A DNA stretch of 64,000 bases from Hoylesella enoeca JCM 12259 (GCF_000613405.1 NZ_BAIX01000003.1:82133-146132), one strand, 5' to 3'. Shown: positions 54,679 through 63,358, counted from the stretch's first letter. Made by a program: numbers and translations. Notes: generated by a model from the letters alone, not told the origin.

Positions 54679-56229
54679 TTATTTGACAATCACTTCCATC
54701 GAAGCGGGCAGCCGCCGCGTGATTCCGTCGGGACCGACAGCGGTGATATGCGAGATATAGAAGCGTCGGCCACGGGCAAGTCGGCGTAAAGCGTCGCGCT
54801 GGCGATCTGAAAACAGTGCACCGTTGGATGTCATCGGCACGGCATTACCCATATTATCGAAGAAGACCGACTCAAAACCGGTTACCCGAAAATCGATATC
54901 GAGGATGCCGTCATCGATGGCTGCCTTGATACCTTGTGCTCCCACGAGCGCGCCTTTATATAATGCACCGCCCCGGAAACGATCAGTACCGATCTGGATA
55001 TAAGCTGTCGGATCAGGCAACTTGCGTACATGAAACGTGAATCGGCCCACTTCGCGCGACCGATTATCCTGAGTGGAAAGTACGGTGATTGTTACGTCGC
55101 GCCCAATAACCGTTGGATGCACGACGAAATGACCTTTCCCAGCTTCCCGAAAGGCGCTTCCTGCAACGCGAATAGACACATTTGAGAGCGGCACTCCGGG
55201 TATGCTGACGCTTAACGGATTATCAAAGCCTGCGTAAAGAACGTTCATCAAGTCGGCAGAAACCGTTGCACTCGGGGCCACGACAGTGTATTTCTGCACA
55301 AATGGACGACGAATGAACCCGCCATTGGGCGTCTGCATGGCAATGACTCCGCCAAAACTGTGCTCGCCGATGCCGCTCGTCGCGAAACGATAAAGGCCAC
55401 CCGGCAAATTCATTCGGCGTCCGCCAATATAGATTTCAGGCTGACGCGTGGTATCGACAGCCGCCATCACGATGCGTGCAGCAAATTGATCGCCGCTCAC
55501 CACAGTGCGAGATTCGGGAATGACAAACGCTTGCAACTTATTGACTCGAATGTCTTTGATGTCTATTTCAGTTGCCAATGTGTGCAACACTTCGCCTTCG
55601 GCATAACGAATATCGCTTTGCAACTTGCTGAGTAACGTCACAGCGGCAGCCACAGGCATATCTTCAAACATATATTCCTGCCAGTTTCGCCCCATCGTAT
55701 GCGCTTTTCGAGGTAACCGTGTAGTGAGATTCTCGGCGATGATCACCTTTTGTTGCGGGTCGGTCAACATCGAAAGGATATGCTTCCGATAAGCATTGAT
55801 GGCCTGAAAAAGGCGTTTCCCCTGTCCCGTTCCCGGTGCAAGCATCACTCGATTAGCTGCTTCGAGGTCGTCTTTATTGCGGATATTCAAGACGTCGGCA
55901 TCCTTTCCGTCGGCTTCGCGCACGATTTCCTCTTTCAGACTTTGTACAAAATCGAAAAGCGAATCACTCATTTCACGCACCTGTGTGGCCTTGGCAAACC
56001 AGGCTTTGACCTTTTCGGGATTGGCTTTCAACTGAGACTCGAAATCGCCATAGATAGCTTTGTTCTCACGCGTGGCATTCGCCGTGGTACGATTGAGGCT
56101 GTCCTCGACGATCGAAAAACCGTTGAGCACCTCCGTGGAGACGTTCAATGCCAGCATTGCCATCAGTACGACGTACATCAGGTTGATCATTTTCTGACGA
56201 GGAGAAATCGGTCTTTTCTTGATTGCCAT
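54679..56229 (-). CDS. porM: Type IX secretion / gliding motor protein PorM/GldM
   Basis: Protein of 516 residues. One N-terminal membrane helix (PRQKMINLMYVVLMAMLALN, about residues 10-32) followed by the conserved VSTEVLNGFSIVEDSL and a long periplasmic part of helical and beta domains (D1-D4). PorL-PorM form a proton-driven rotary motor that spans the inner membrane and touches the PorK/N ring. ATG 56229 opens MAIKKRPISPRQKM, the family start. It comes after porL with a 49-bp gap. Confidence 0.93.
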   Translation of the reverse strand: MAIKKRPISPRQKMINLMYVVLMAMLALNVSTEVLNGFSIVEDSLNRTTANATRENKAIYGDFESQLKANPEKVKAWFAKATQVREMSDSLFDFVQSLKEEIVREADGKDADVLNIRNKDDLEAANRVMLAPGTGQGKRLFQAINAYRKHILSMLTDPQQKVIIAENLTTRLPRKAHTMGRNWQEYMFEDMPVAAAVTLLSKLQSDIRYAEGEVLHTLATEIDIKDIRVNKLQAFVIPESRTVVSGDQFAARIVMAAVDTTRQPEIYIGGRRMNLPGGLYRFATSGIGEHSFGGVIAMQTPNGGFIRRPFVQKYTVVAPSATVSADLMNVLYAGFDNPLSVSIPGVPLSNVSIRVAGSAFREAGKGHFVVHPTVIGRDVTITVLSTQDNRSREVGRFTFHVRKLPDPTAYIQIGTDRFRGGALYKGALVGAQGIKAAIDDGILDIDFRVTGFESVFFDNMGNAVPMTSNGALFSDRQRDALRRLARGRRFYISHITAVGPDGITRRLPASMEVIVK

Positions 56230-56278
56230 GAGTTGTTGACTGTTGAGTCGGCGGTCACATGCAGATGCATCCGTCACA

Positions 56279-56977
56279 TTAAGGATTATGAGAAGTCGCT
56301 GCCCGCATATTGACGGTCATCGCTTCGATCATTCGATGATAGATACTGTTGAGCTGTTCGATATGCTCTGCCATTTTCTTACTCTGTTCGTTGATGCGAT
56401 CAATAGTGCCGATCTGCTGGCTGGCACCTTTGAGTTGCATCTCATAAACCTTACAAATGCCCGTTAAAGTACGGTTAAGATTGTCCATTTCCTCACTGTC
56501 GCGGGTGAGACGAGCACTCTGTTCGCTCACTTTCGACAGCATTTCGGTAAGCCGTTGCAATTCTGCAACATAATTGGCCGTGGCTTCGACCAATTCAGGC
56601 GAGGTTTCTTGCTGTTGCGAAAGACATCTTTCGGTAGCCTGACTCATGATCTTTTGCGAGGCAGGAAAGGCTTTTTCGTCTACTGCTTCACTCCCTTTCA
56701 GATATTCATCCGTGACGTGTACGGGAATATCTCGGCCGTCTGCAGTCTTATCAAAAGGCCTATCGAAAGCCGAAATAAAGAACACACACACCTCCGTTCC
56801 CATCCCAATGAAGAGCATCAGATCAGCTCCGGGCAAATGAGTGAGCTTAAATAAGGTACCAAGAATCACTATCGAGGCCCCCCAACTATATGCATAGTTG
56901 AGGAAAGTCTGCCCCGGCACGCTATCCATCCACTTTTGCAGCCGATAGATGACATTGATTTTGCTGTATGAACTCAT
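56279..56977 (-). CDS. porL: Type IX secretion motor protein PorL/GldL
   Basis: Protein of 232 residues. Two transmembrane helices near the start: YAYSWGASIVILGTLFKLTH and LPGADLMLFIGMGTEVCVFF. The second contains the Glu expected to take part in proton flow. A cytoplasmic helical tail follows, with a likely coiled coil (ELQRLTEMLSKVSEQSARLT). With PorM it powers T9SS transport. The start overlaps the porK stop by 4 bp. Confidence 0.93.
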   Translation of the reverse strand: MSSYSKINVIYRLQKWMDSVPGQTFLNYAYSWGASIVILGTLFKLTHLPGADLMLFIGMGTEVCVFFISAFDRPFDKTADGRDIPVHVTDEYLKGSEAVDEKAFPASQKIMSQATERCLSQQQETSPELVEATANYVAELQRLTEMLSKVSEQSARLTRDSEEMDNLNRTLTGICKVYEMQLKGASQQIGTIDRINEQSKKMAEHIEQLNSIYHRMIEAMTVNMRAATSHNP

Positions 56978-58425
56978 TTCTTTCCCTTTTTCGGTTTAAT
57001 GCTAACGGTATTCGCCAAGCTGCGAACACAACGGAATCCGATGTACGAACGCGGCTGATTTTGATATTCCCACGAGCGCCACGCACTGCGAATGAAGGTT
57101 TCAGGATCTTTCCACGACCCTCCGCGAACACTCTTTTTCTTCAATCGATAAGGATCTTCCTTAGCAGCATTATAAGTCAATTGCGGGTTCAAATCATTCA
57201 TTGCGTCTACGCCCGAGGCCGTATAGACCGTGCTGGTCCATTCTGCCACGTTGCCGGCCATATCATACAGTCCGTTGCTGTTGGATGAATAGACTCCCAC
57301 TTTACTCGTAATCAGATTTCCGTCTTTGGTATAATTGCCTCTGTCGGGTTTGAAATTGGCATAGAAACAGCCGTCGCCGGTCTTCACATCTTGTATCTCC
57401 CACGGAAACTCTTTGCCTTCTTTGCCTCGCGCGGCATACTCCCATTCTGCCTCAGTAGGCAACCGATAGCGCTGCACATAGCGTGCTTCGGGTCCTAATC
57501 CCTTTAAAAGGAACTCCGTTCTCCACGCACAAAAGGCATTGGCTTGCTCCCAAGTAACGCCCACAACGGGGTAATCGTTATAGGCAGGGTTACTGAAATA
57601 GTTGCGCAAATAAATCTCATTGTCCGAGTTTTTGAAATCATTCACCCAGCAAGTCGTGTCGGGATAGACGTTCACGATATAAGTATTGAGGAAGTCCCAC
57701 GGCCCGGTGAGTGGCCGATCGATGGTTTCCGAGACAATCCGACCATCTTCATCGACATACGCCGTGTCCTTAGATATCATCACCACTTCATCGGGATTCA
57801 CCGCGATGTCCGTGTTCAGATTGCGTTCTTCGGGCCGAATCCGATTGCGACGAAGCGCAGCAGAGGCATAATCATATATCTCATAGCGGAAATTTAATTG
57901 CCGATAGTCCAACAACTTCTCGCCGGTTACAGGATTAGTCTCATACATACTGTCAAAGGCTCGCTGTTCGTCTTCATTCGGTTTACGCGGCAACGGCTTT
58001 TTCCAATTCACCCGCGGAGGCACAGGATTACCCTCCCGATCTTCCGTAATCATATAAGTCTCGTCGCCGCCATACGCCGGATCGGCTAAGCGAGTACGTA
58101 AAATGCTGTCGCGTACCCACATGACGAACTGCTTATACTTGGCATTCGTCACCTCGGTTTCATCCATCCAAAAGCCGTCTACCGACACATCTTTCTGTGA
58201 AAGATCGTTACCCCATAGACTGTCTTGCGTTTCCAGTCCCATCCGAAGATACCCGCGATTGATCCGAATCATTCCATACGGCGTGGGTTCGGGCATCACC
58301 CGACCGCTCACTCCTACCACTTCGCCACCTCGCGAAGCCGAAGACGAGGCCCGCGAACCGAAACACCCCGACAGCAAAAGAGTCAGCGACAGAGCGCCAA
58401 GCGTTATCATGCCTTTTATTCTCAT
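56974..58425 (-). CDS. porK: Type IX secretion lipoprotein PorK/GldK
   Basis: Protein of 483 residues with a lipobox (LTLLLSGC, Cys21) and a formylglycine-generating-enzyme (sulfatase-modifying factor) fold: VSVDGFWMDETEVTNAKYKQ, YPVVGVTWEQANAFCAWRTE, RLPTEAEWEYAARG, MAGNVAEWTSTV and a final YIGFRCVRSL. In PorK/GldK the fold is structural, not enzymatic; with PorN it forms the outer-membrane-associated ring. It is 5 bp from the porP stop and overlaps porL. Confidence 0.94.
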   Translation of the reverse strand: MRIKGMITLGALSLTLLLSGCFGSRASSSASRGGEVVGVSGRVMPEPTPYGMIRINRGYLRMGLETQDSLWGNDLSQKDVSVDGFWMDETEVTNAKYKQFVMWVRDSILRTRLADPAYGGDETYMITEDREGNPVPPRVNWKKPLPRKPNEDEQRAFDSMYETNPVTGEKLLDYRQLNFRYEIYDYASAALRRNRIRPEERNLNTDIAVNPDEVVMISKDTAYVDEDGRIVSETIDRPLTGPWDFLNTYIVNVYPDTTCWVNDFKNSDNEIYLRNYFSNPAYNDYPVVGVTWEQANAFCAWRTEFLLKGLGPEARYVQRYRLPTEAEWEYAARGKEGKEFPWEIQDVKTGDGCFYANFKPDRGNYTKDGNLITSKVGVYSSNSNGLYDMAGNVAEWTSTVYTASGVDAMNDLNPQLTYNAAKEDPYRLKKKSVRGGSWKDPETFIRSAWRSWEYQNQPRSYIGFRCVRSLANTVSIKPKKGKK

Positions 58426-58430
58426 CTTTC

Positions 58431-59369
58431 CTATAATATTCTCACACTTTTATGTTTGTTCTTCGCCTTGTTCGAGAAATCGAGAGGACACTGATACCCC
58501 ACGAAAAGCTCGTGACTGCCATTGCCGGCAGGAATCGCCGAGGTGTAGAGTTCATAACTATATCCCACCACAACGCCATGAAACTTACCGCCGACAAGGG
58601 CTGTTACCGAATTCGTCGGACTACACCCGACTCCTCCATAAAACATCTTCTTCTCGCGTTGATAAACCAGCCGACCCGTCACATCTGCCCGATAAGCCTG
58701 CCCATCACCACGAACCAGCAGCGAAGTCTTTATCTTCAAAAACGGATTCCGTAGCCGAATATTATATCCGGCAATCAAATAATACGTCTGCTTGATCCGA
58801 ATTTCTGCTTTCTCTCCGAGATCCACCTGCGGCCGATTGAGATGTTGCCCCGAAACGCCTACATACCACGTGCCGCGCAGATAATACACACCTGCCCCCA
58901 AATCAAGTCCGTTTCCGTTGGCTTTACCACCCGACAAAGCCGGATCTCCACGATCTTCCGCATCAGCTTTCGAGGCATCCAAATCCTCATTCAGCAGTCC
59001 CACCTGCACACCGAAACTCACCGTTCCTCCGCCCCAAGGCCGCTTATAGCCATATTGCAGTGCCATCCGGCGATGCGTATAGACTCCAATCTTCTCATCC
59101 ACAAACTGCAAGCCCGCTCCATGCGCCCCTTTGGCGAGGGGCAACGGAGCATCTCCGGCTAAATAAACCGAGCGGGGATTATGTCGAACACCAGCAAAGC
59201 CGAGCGCATAGACGCCCGTCACATTCAATAGCCCTTGCTTCCCCACAACCGCCGGATTAAACGACGGCTCCATGTCGAAGTAGTGACTGAATGCTGCATC
59301 ATACTGCGCCCTCGCTCCAACGAGAGCGAGTCCTGACATCATTGCTATGATTCCGATTCGTTTCCACAC
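58431..59369 (-). CDS. porP: PorP/SprF-family outer-membrane protein
   Basis: Protein of about 312 residues. The signal peptide (IGIIAMMSGLALVGARA) is followed by QYDAAFSHYFDMEPSFNPAVVGKQG, the PorP/SprF opening (given in part), then a barrel with GLQFVDEKIGVYTHRRMALQ and GKFHGVVVGYSYE near the end. It links the T9SS ring to the outer membrane or anchors effectors. The start is uncertain: no ATG precedes the signal core in a good place. GTG 59369 gives a compact signal peptide; TTG 59408 (325 residues) is the alternative; ATG 59342 would cut into the hydrophobic core. First gene of the por operon. Confidence 0.88.
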   Translation of the reverse strand: MWKRIGIIAMMSGLALVGARAQYDAAFSHYFDMEPSFNPAVVGKQGLLNVTGVYALGFAGVRHNPRSVYLAGDAPLPLAKGAHGAGLQFVDEKIGVYTHRRMALQYGYKRPWGGGTVSFGVQVGLLNEDLDASKADAEDRGDPALSGGKANGNGLDLGAGVYYLRGTWYVGVSGQHLNRPQVDLGEKAEIRIKQTYYLIAGYNIRLRNPFLKIKTSLLVRGDGQAYRADVTGRLVYQREKKMFYGGVGCSPTNSVTALVGGKFHGVVVGYSYELYTSAIPAGNGSHELFVGYQCPLDFSNKAKNKHKSVRIL

Positions 59370-59418
59370 GTTGACAATAACGATTCGCACCCTCAGTTTA
59401 TTATACAAAAGACAGATT

Positions 59419-59437
59419 ATTTATCTCCGAGATAAAT
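59419..59437. promoter_or_regulatory. Palindrome upstream of porP
   Basis: Perfect 9-bp arms ATTTATCTC / GAGATAAAT around one C, 50 bp before GTG 59369. It could be an operator for a dimeric regulator of the por operon; no promoter box is clear here. Confidence 0.4.
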
Positions 59438-59546
59438 CAAAGCACTCTGCACCCTTTCACCTGTTCACCCTTTCACCTTTCCATCTTTTTTAAAATCGTT
59501 TGAGAAAAAACACAAGCGACGGACAGTTTTCGGCAATTTCTATCCG

Positions 59547-59751
59547 TCGCTTGCAAGCGAAACGTTGTCTTTCCCTTTTTCTTCATTTCGCTTGTGAGCG
59601 AAACGTTGTTTTTCCTATTTTGAAGCTTTCGCTTGCAAGCGAAACGCTATTTTTGGAGTTTTGAACATTTCGCTCACAAGCGACGACCCTTTTTCTGCCA
59701 TTTCCGCCTGTCGCTTGCAAGCGAAACATCATTTTCCCCTTTTTGGAGCTT
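59547..59751. repeat. 41-bp tandem repeat array II (TCGCTTGCAAGCGAAAC core)
   Basis: Five copies begin at 59547, 59588, 59629, 59670 and 59711: an exact 41-bp period. The core TCGCTTGCAAGCGA is palindromic; copies 2 and 4 vary it in the centre (CTTGTGAGCG, CTCACAAGCG). T-rich spacers of about 24 bp separate the cores. With the palindrome at 59419 and the terminator at 59834 it makes up the 59370-59997 gap. Confidence 0.92.
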
Positions 59752-59833
59752 TCCCCACATTGGGCCGGCTCATGTTCCCGATCAGCATCGAGACAAAGCT
59801 CATATACCTGTGACACACAGCAAGACATAAAAA

Positions 59834-59864
59834 ATGGCTGAACGTTGTCGCAACGTTCAACCAT
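59834..59864 (-). terminator. Terminator downstream of the DUF2795 gene
   Basis: 14-bp arms ATGGCTGAACGTTG / CAACGTTCAACCAT (one mismatch), loop TCG; on the minus strand followed by TTTTTTATG. About 135 bp beyond the DUF2795 stop. Confidence 0.75.
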
Positions 59865-59997
59865 CAAAATAAATTAGAGAGTTATAATATATATTCAGTG
59901 TTTTTTCCTCATATCGTTTTTCCTAAGAAAAACCCTGCGTGCGCCAATCAATAACATAGCAAGCGCCTCGCATCACGGCCTCGTCAACAGCCGTCTG

Positions 59998-60219
59998 TCA
60001 ATATTCATCCTCGTTGAAGAGGAAGTCTTCTTTTGTGGGATAGTCAGGCCAAATGTCCTCTATACTATCATAGACATCGCCTTCATCCTCGATTTCCTGC
60101 AAATTTTCCAATACTTCGAGCGGTGCCCCCGAACGAATCGCATAGTCGATCAATTCGTCTTTCGTTGCAGGCCAGGGTGCATCCTCCAATTTAGAAGCTA
60201 ATTCAAGTGTCCAATACAT
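59998..60219 (-). CDS. DUF2795 small acidic protein
   Basis: Protein of 73 residues, acidic. It opens MYWTLELASKLEDAPWPATK, followed by DELIDYAIRSGAPLEVLENL, the DUF2795 pattern, and an Asp/Glu-rich tail (SIEDIWPDYPTKEDFLFNED). DUF2795 proteins are small and of unknown function. ATG 60219 is fixed by a two-box promoter at 60258-60287 that lies inside the 3' end of the adenosyltransferase gene, so the longer frame to 60318 is not used. Confidence 0.85.
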   Translation of the reverse strand: MYWTLELASKLEDAPWPATKDELIDYAIRSGAPLEVLENLQEIEDEGDVYDSIEDIWPDYPTKEDFLFNEDEY

Positions 60220-60233
60220 ATTCTCTCCTATTT

Positions 60234-60839
60234 TTATTTTATTGTATAATATGCGTGCAAAAATAAGCATTTTTGCGCTATTTCCAAGTACTTTACCACT
60301 TTTTTTTCTATCCGACAAACCTTAAAGTTTGTTTCTCGGGCCAGGATAAATAAATAGTCCGAGAGCCGATTCATGTAGCGAAGGATAACGGGGGAAATAT
60401 CGACAACCTCGCCCAACTTGACAATCCGCCGCTCGGCTCGCCGGCAAACAGTCCGACAGACGTGAGCTAATGCTGCCTCACGACAACCGCCGGGGAGAAC
60501 AAAACTGTTTTGTGGAGGGATCTGCAACGTGATTCGATCGATCTCATCTTCCAACTTTCGGACATCGCCCTCATCGATAGTCTCGCCTTCACAGTGTCGG
60601 CTCCCGGGCGGATCGGCTGCCAAATAGCTGCCGACAACAAACAAATCGCGCTGTAGCTGCTCAACAAACGCCTTCACCTCCGCATCGGCCAGCCAAGCGG
60701 CCAGCAAGCCGAGATGAGCATTCAACTCGTCTACCGCACCGCAAGCCTCGATCTGCCAGTCGCATTTCGGCACCCGTCGGCCTCCGATCAAGCTCGTCAT
60801 ACCGTCGTCGCCACCCTTTGTATAAACCTTCATCGTCAT
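60234..60839 (-). CDS. Cob(I)alamin adenosyltransferase, PduO type
   Basis: Protein of 201 residues. N-terminal KVYTKGGDDGMTSLIGGRRV is the PduO ATP-binding motif; CGAVDELNAHLGLLAAW and the C-terminal RRAERRIVKL and YMNRLSDYLFILAR complete the family pattern. It transfers adenosyl from ATP to cob(I)alamin, giving coenzyme B12. The start is ATG 60839 or 60833, two codons apart. The 3' end contains the promoter of the DUF2795 gene. It begins 4 bp after the stop of the methyltransferase-like gene. Confidence 0.93.
   Translation of the reverse strand: MTMKVYTKGGDDGMTSLIGGRRVPKCDWQIEACGAVDELNAHLGLLAAWLADAEVKAFVEQLQRDLFVVGSYLAADPPGSRHCEGETIDEGDVRKLEDEIDRITLQIPPQNSFVLPGGCREAALAHVCRTVCRRAERRIVKLGEVVDISPVILRYMNRLSDYLFILARETNFKVCRIEKKVVKYLEIAQKCLFLHAYYTIK
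60258..60287 (-). promoter_or_regulatory. Promoter of the DUF2795 gene, inside the adenosyltransferase gene
   Basis: Minus strand: TTG (60285-60287), 19-bp spacer, TATTTTTG (60258-60265), 38 bp before ATG 60219. Confidence 0.7.
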
Positions 60840-60843
60840 CCTT

Positions 60844-61428
60844 TCAATAATTGATCTTATAGTTTCGCTTGTGCATCTTCAAATCAAAGAACACGATTCC
60901 GCAATCTAAGAGGTCAAAGCTCACGCCCGTGCGATCATCATCGACAAGCCGTCGCCAAGCCCGTCGGCTCTCTTTCGTGGCATCGATATCCGTCACCAGC
61001 AAAACACTATGTTGCGTTGCCACTGCTGCAAAACGATCAAACAACTCCTCCCAATCCGCCGTCAATGCCATCATCAACACCTGACTGGCAGCGGATTCGG
61101 ACACCATGCGCCGGGCACAATCCCTGATCACCTCCGTCTTCCGGCATCCGGCCCCGACATACGTTGCATACGTCGCCGCCTCCGGAAGACTCATCCACCA
61201 GCGCTTGGGCTGTAAATGGTTGGCCAGTCGCAGACACAGTCGGCACCGCTTCAGCATCGTCTTGTCAGCAATCGGCTCCGCGTCATACAATGCTCCGTAA
61301 GCATAATAAGGCCACTTCTCGTTGACGACAAACCGCACAAACCGATAAGCAAACGGAGACTGCACTCCAAACCCGTAGGACCGAGGCCAGCGCAAGATCC
61401 GACACCCCGCTCTTATAAGCATATTCAT
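60844..61428 (-). CDS. Degenerate SAM-dependent-methyltransferase-like protein
   Basis: Protein of 194 residues, start MNMLIRAGCRILRWPRSYGF followed by GVQSPFAYRFVRFVV. The GxGVxSPFxYRFV opening is typical of a Bacteroidetes family annotated as class I methyltransferases. The expected glycine-rich AdoMet loop is not clear: at the corresponding place stand ATYVGAGCRKTEVIRDCARR and VLLVTDIDATKESR. It may have lost activity. Its -7 box ends only 5 bp before ATG 61428, so the mRNA may be leaderless. Function unknown. Confidence 0.65.
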   Translation of the reverse strand: MNMLIRAGCRILRWPRSYGFGVQSPFAYRFVRFVVNEKWPYYAYGALYDAEPIADKTMLKRCRLCLRLANHLQPKRWWMSLPEAATYATYVGAGCRKTEVIRDCARRMVSESAASQVLMMALTADWEELFDRFAAVATQHSVLLVTDIDATKESRRAWRRLVDDDRTGVSFDLLDCGIVFFDLKMHKRNYKINY

Positions 61429-61432
61429 ACGA

Positions 61433-61440
61433 CAAAGATA
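61433..61440 (-). promoter_or_regulatory. -7 box immediately before the methyltransferase-like gene
   Basis: Minus-strand TATCTTTG. The expected start of transcription falls at about 61426, on the start codon itself. Confidence 0.5.
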
Positions 61441-61724
61441 CCACAATCCCCGCATCCTACCAAAGACTACCCGCACAAACTTCGCTTCCCCACCGCCTAC
61501 ATCGCGTTCTCCCACGCTCTTCCTTCCCCGTCATCGCCTCGCTCACGCGTCACCTCCCTCACTCTCCCACTCCTGCTCGAGAGGTATGCGGGTTGTCACC
61601 CAGCAGTCGTATACTGCTGGCCAACATCTATACGACTTCTCAATAGCTCATTCGGAGGGGCGATGAGGGAAGCCAAAAATTTACATACGGTTAGAAAGAA
61701 ATTTCTATACGCAAAGAAATTTAT
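61441..61724. other. Intergenic stretch without recognised gene
   Basis: I see no credible gene here. The last 45 bp contain a partial copy (TTTACATACGGTTAG at 61680-61694) of the sequence that forms the large inverted repeat next door, and short arms AAATTTCT / AGAAATTT. Confidence 0.5.
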
Positions 61725-61784
61725 TTACATACGGTTAGCGCCAAATTTCTTCCCGTATAGAAATTTGGCGCTAACCGTATGTAA
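61725..61784. repeat. Perfect 26-bp inverted repeat
   Basis: Arms at 61725-61750 (starting TTACATACGGTTAGCGCC) and 61759-61784 are perfect complements, with the 8-nt loop TCCCGTAT. It lies 10 bp after the stop of the leftward lipoprotein gene and so may form its 3' end, but lacks a clean U-run on the minus strand. Confidence 0.9.
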
Positions 61785-61793
61785 TTTTTGGAG

Positions 61794-63358
61794 TTAATAC
61801 TTCAAATCTATCATTATACCAAACGTCCGGTTGGTACGACCAAAACTAATACTGTTCGAAACAAATGCCATGCAATAAGCCTGTGCCTCACCATAGCCAG
61901 TAAAAATAGGCCTCGTGCTCGACCAATAATAACCATATCGACTCACATGTTGCAACTGCCCACCCGAATAAAAGCCTGCGGCTGGCAGATAAAAATAGTT
62001 ACCTATCTCGGCTTTCAGCGGCCGGTGCTGGATGATAGACGAGTTCGAGTGGATATATTCAGGTTGTAGAGCATTGATAGCCCGATAATCGATGCCATCT
62101 GGGGCTTTTTCATACATCTGAAGATTGGTTTTCCCATTTTCTTGCCCAAGAACCTTCTTCGTCTTCAACCACATGCCGCCTTTATATAGATGGTCCAAGG
62201 TAGACCACAGCTCGGTAGCATCCCAGTGCGGCGCGCCTTTCTGCACATACCACAGAATTTGGTTAGCGTGGCGCAGGTGTTAGCTGTATTAGTGGCCCAA
62301 GCGTTGCTCCCGGTATTATACCAACGGTCGGGATCAGCCGCTGCACTCTTGGGATTGTCTGTGCTGATAATCGTACTCACCTTTGGTTGGCTTGATTCTT
62401 TGCCATACCAGTAGTGTTGCTTGGCATCCCACATGTAGTATTTCGATGTTGTGAAATCTTGCGGATCCAGTAGAGCCGTAATGTCGCAAATCTTGCCCGG
62501 TTTGCAGTTTACATCCACATACTTGGTTACCGTTCCCTCAATGGTTCCATTGGGGTTGTCTACCTTATTGCGCAACCAATAGCGAATAGTCAGCTTGTGC
62601 GAGCCGGGCGCAATAACCATATACGATGCATTTTTAGCCATATCGGTATTGGCGTTGGTCAACTCAAACCCCGTAGTGCCACCCGTGGACAACTCTATCT
62701 TGTTCGAACTATGATCTATCGGTGCTGCCGATAAATTATTGCCTGAAAAATCGTAGTCGCCGGCAATAGCATCTTCGCTAGAAACTTCGATCTTAAACAG
62801 TCGGCTCCGCTTTACAAACTTGTTCGACGTACGCGGCAAAAAGCAGAGATAAGCCGAACGATGATCAATGGTGAATCGGAACGCACTGCCTTTACCTTTT
62901 CCTGTGCCGATACCACAATCGCCCGACTCACCTAAATGCGTAAAGTCGTTGGGCGTTGCCTGCGTTTGGCTGGTTTGAATCGTCACCTTGTTACCCGCAG
63001 AACCATTGATGCCGGTGTAGTGAATAGCACACCCATCTTGGAACGTACCCGTGAGCAAAAACACACCGTGCTTTTTATCTGACGAGAAGGTGCCTGCGGC
63101 GCTTTGTTTCCAAGTATTGCCAGCATCTTTCACCCAAATCTTATCACCTGCCGACCAAACAATCTTCGCACCACCACCTTTGCTGTGACTGCCCGGTACA
63201 ACCATTGTTCGCGTGCTCACTGCATCATCAACAGCCGTAAACGTAACATGCTGTGCTTCGGACCCACTCGTCTTGTCTTTGTTATTGATCTCATCATTTG
63301 TGCAAGCAGCTAAGAGTGTTAGCGCTGCCATTGCAAATATTTGTCTTGTTCTTATCAT
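61794..63358 (-). pseudogene. Surface lipoprotein (fimbrillin-like start), -1 frameshift (probably intact in vivo)
   Basis: The lipobox LTLLAACTND (Cys17) is followed by SEAQHVTFTAVDDAVSTRTM and WSAGDKIWVKDAGN, the fimbrillin-like N-terminal domain of Bacteroidetes surface lipoproteins. After TANTCATLT the frame breaks at about 62263; the next frame reads NQILWYVQKGAPHWDATELW and then KAEIGNYFYLPAAGFYSGGQ, YGYYWSSTRPIF and SFGRTNRTFGI to 61794, a C-terminal domain of the Fibrobacter-paralogue type. One A missing in CTAA(A)CC restores about 521 residues. ATG 63358 (MIRTRQIFAMAAL) is the signal-peptide start. A surface protein, possibly pilin- or adhesin-like. Confidence 0.82.

Noticed and set aside
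59583..59867. 94-residue frame across the 41-bp repeats
   Set aside because: It translates the tandem repeat and the terminator; no domain, no promoter.
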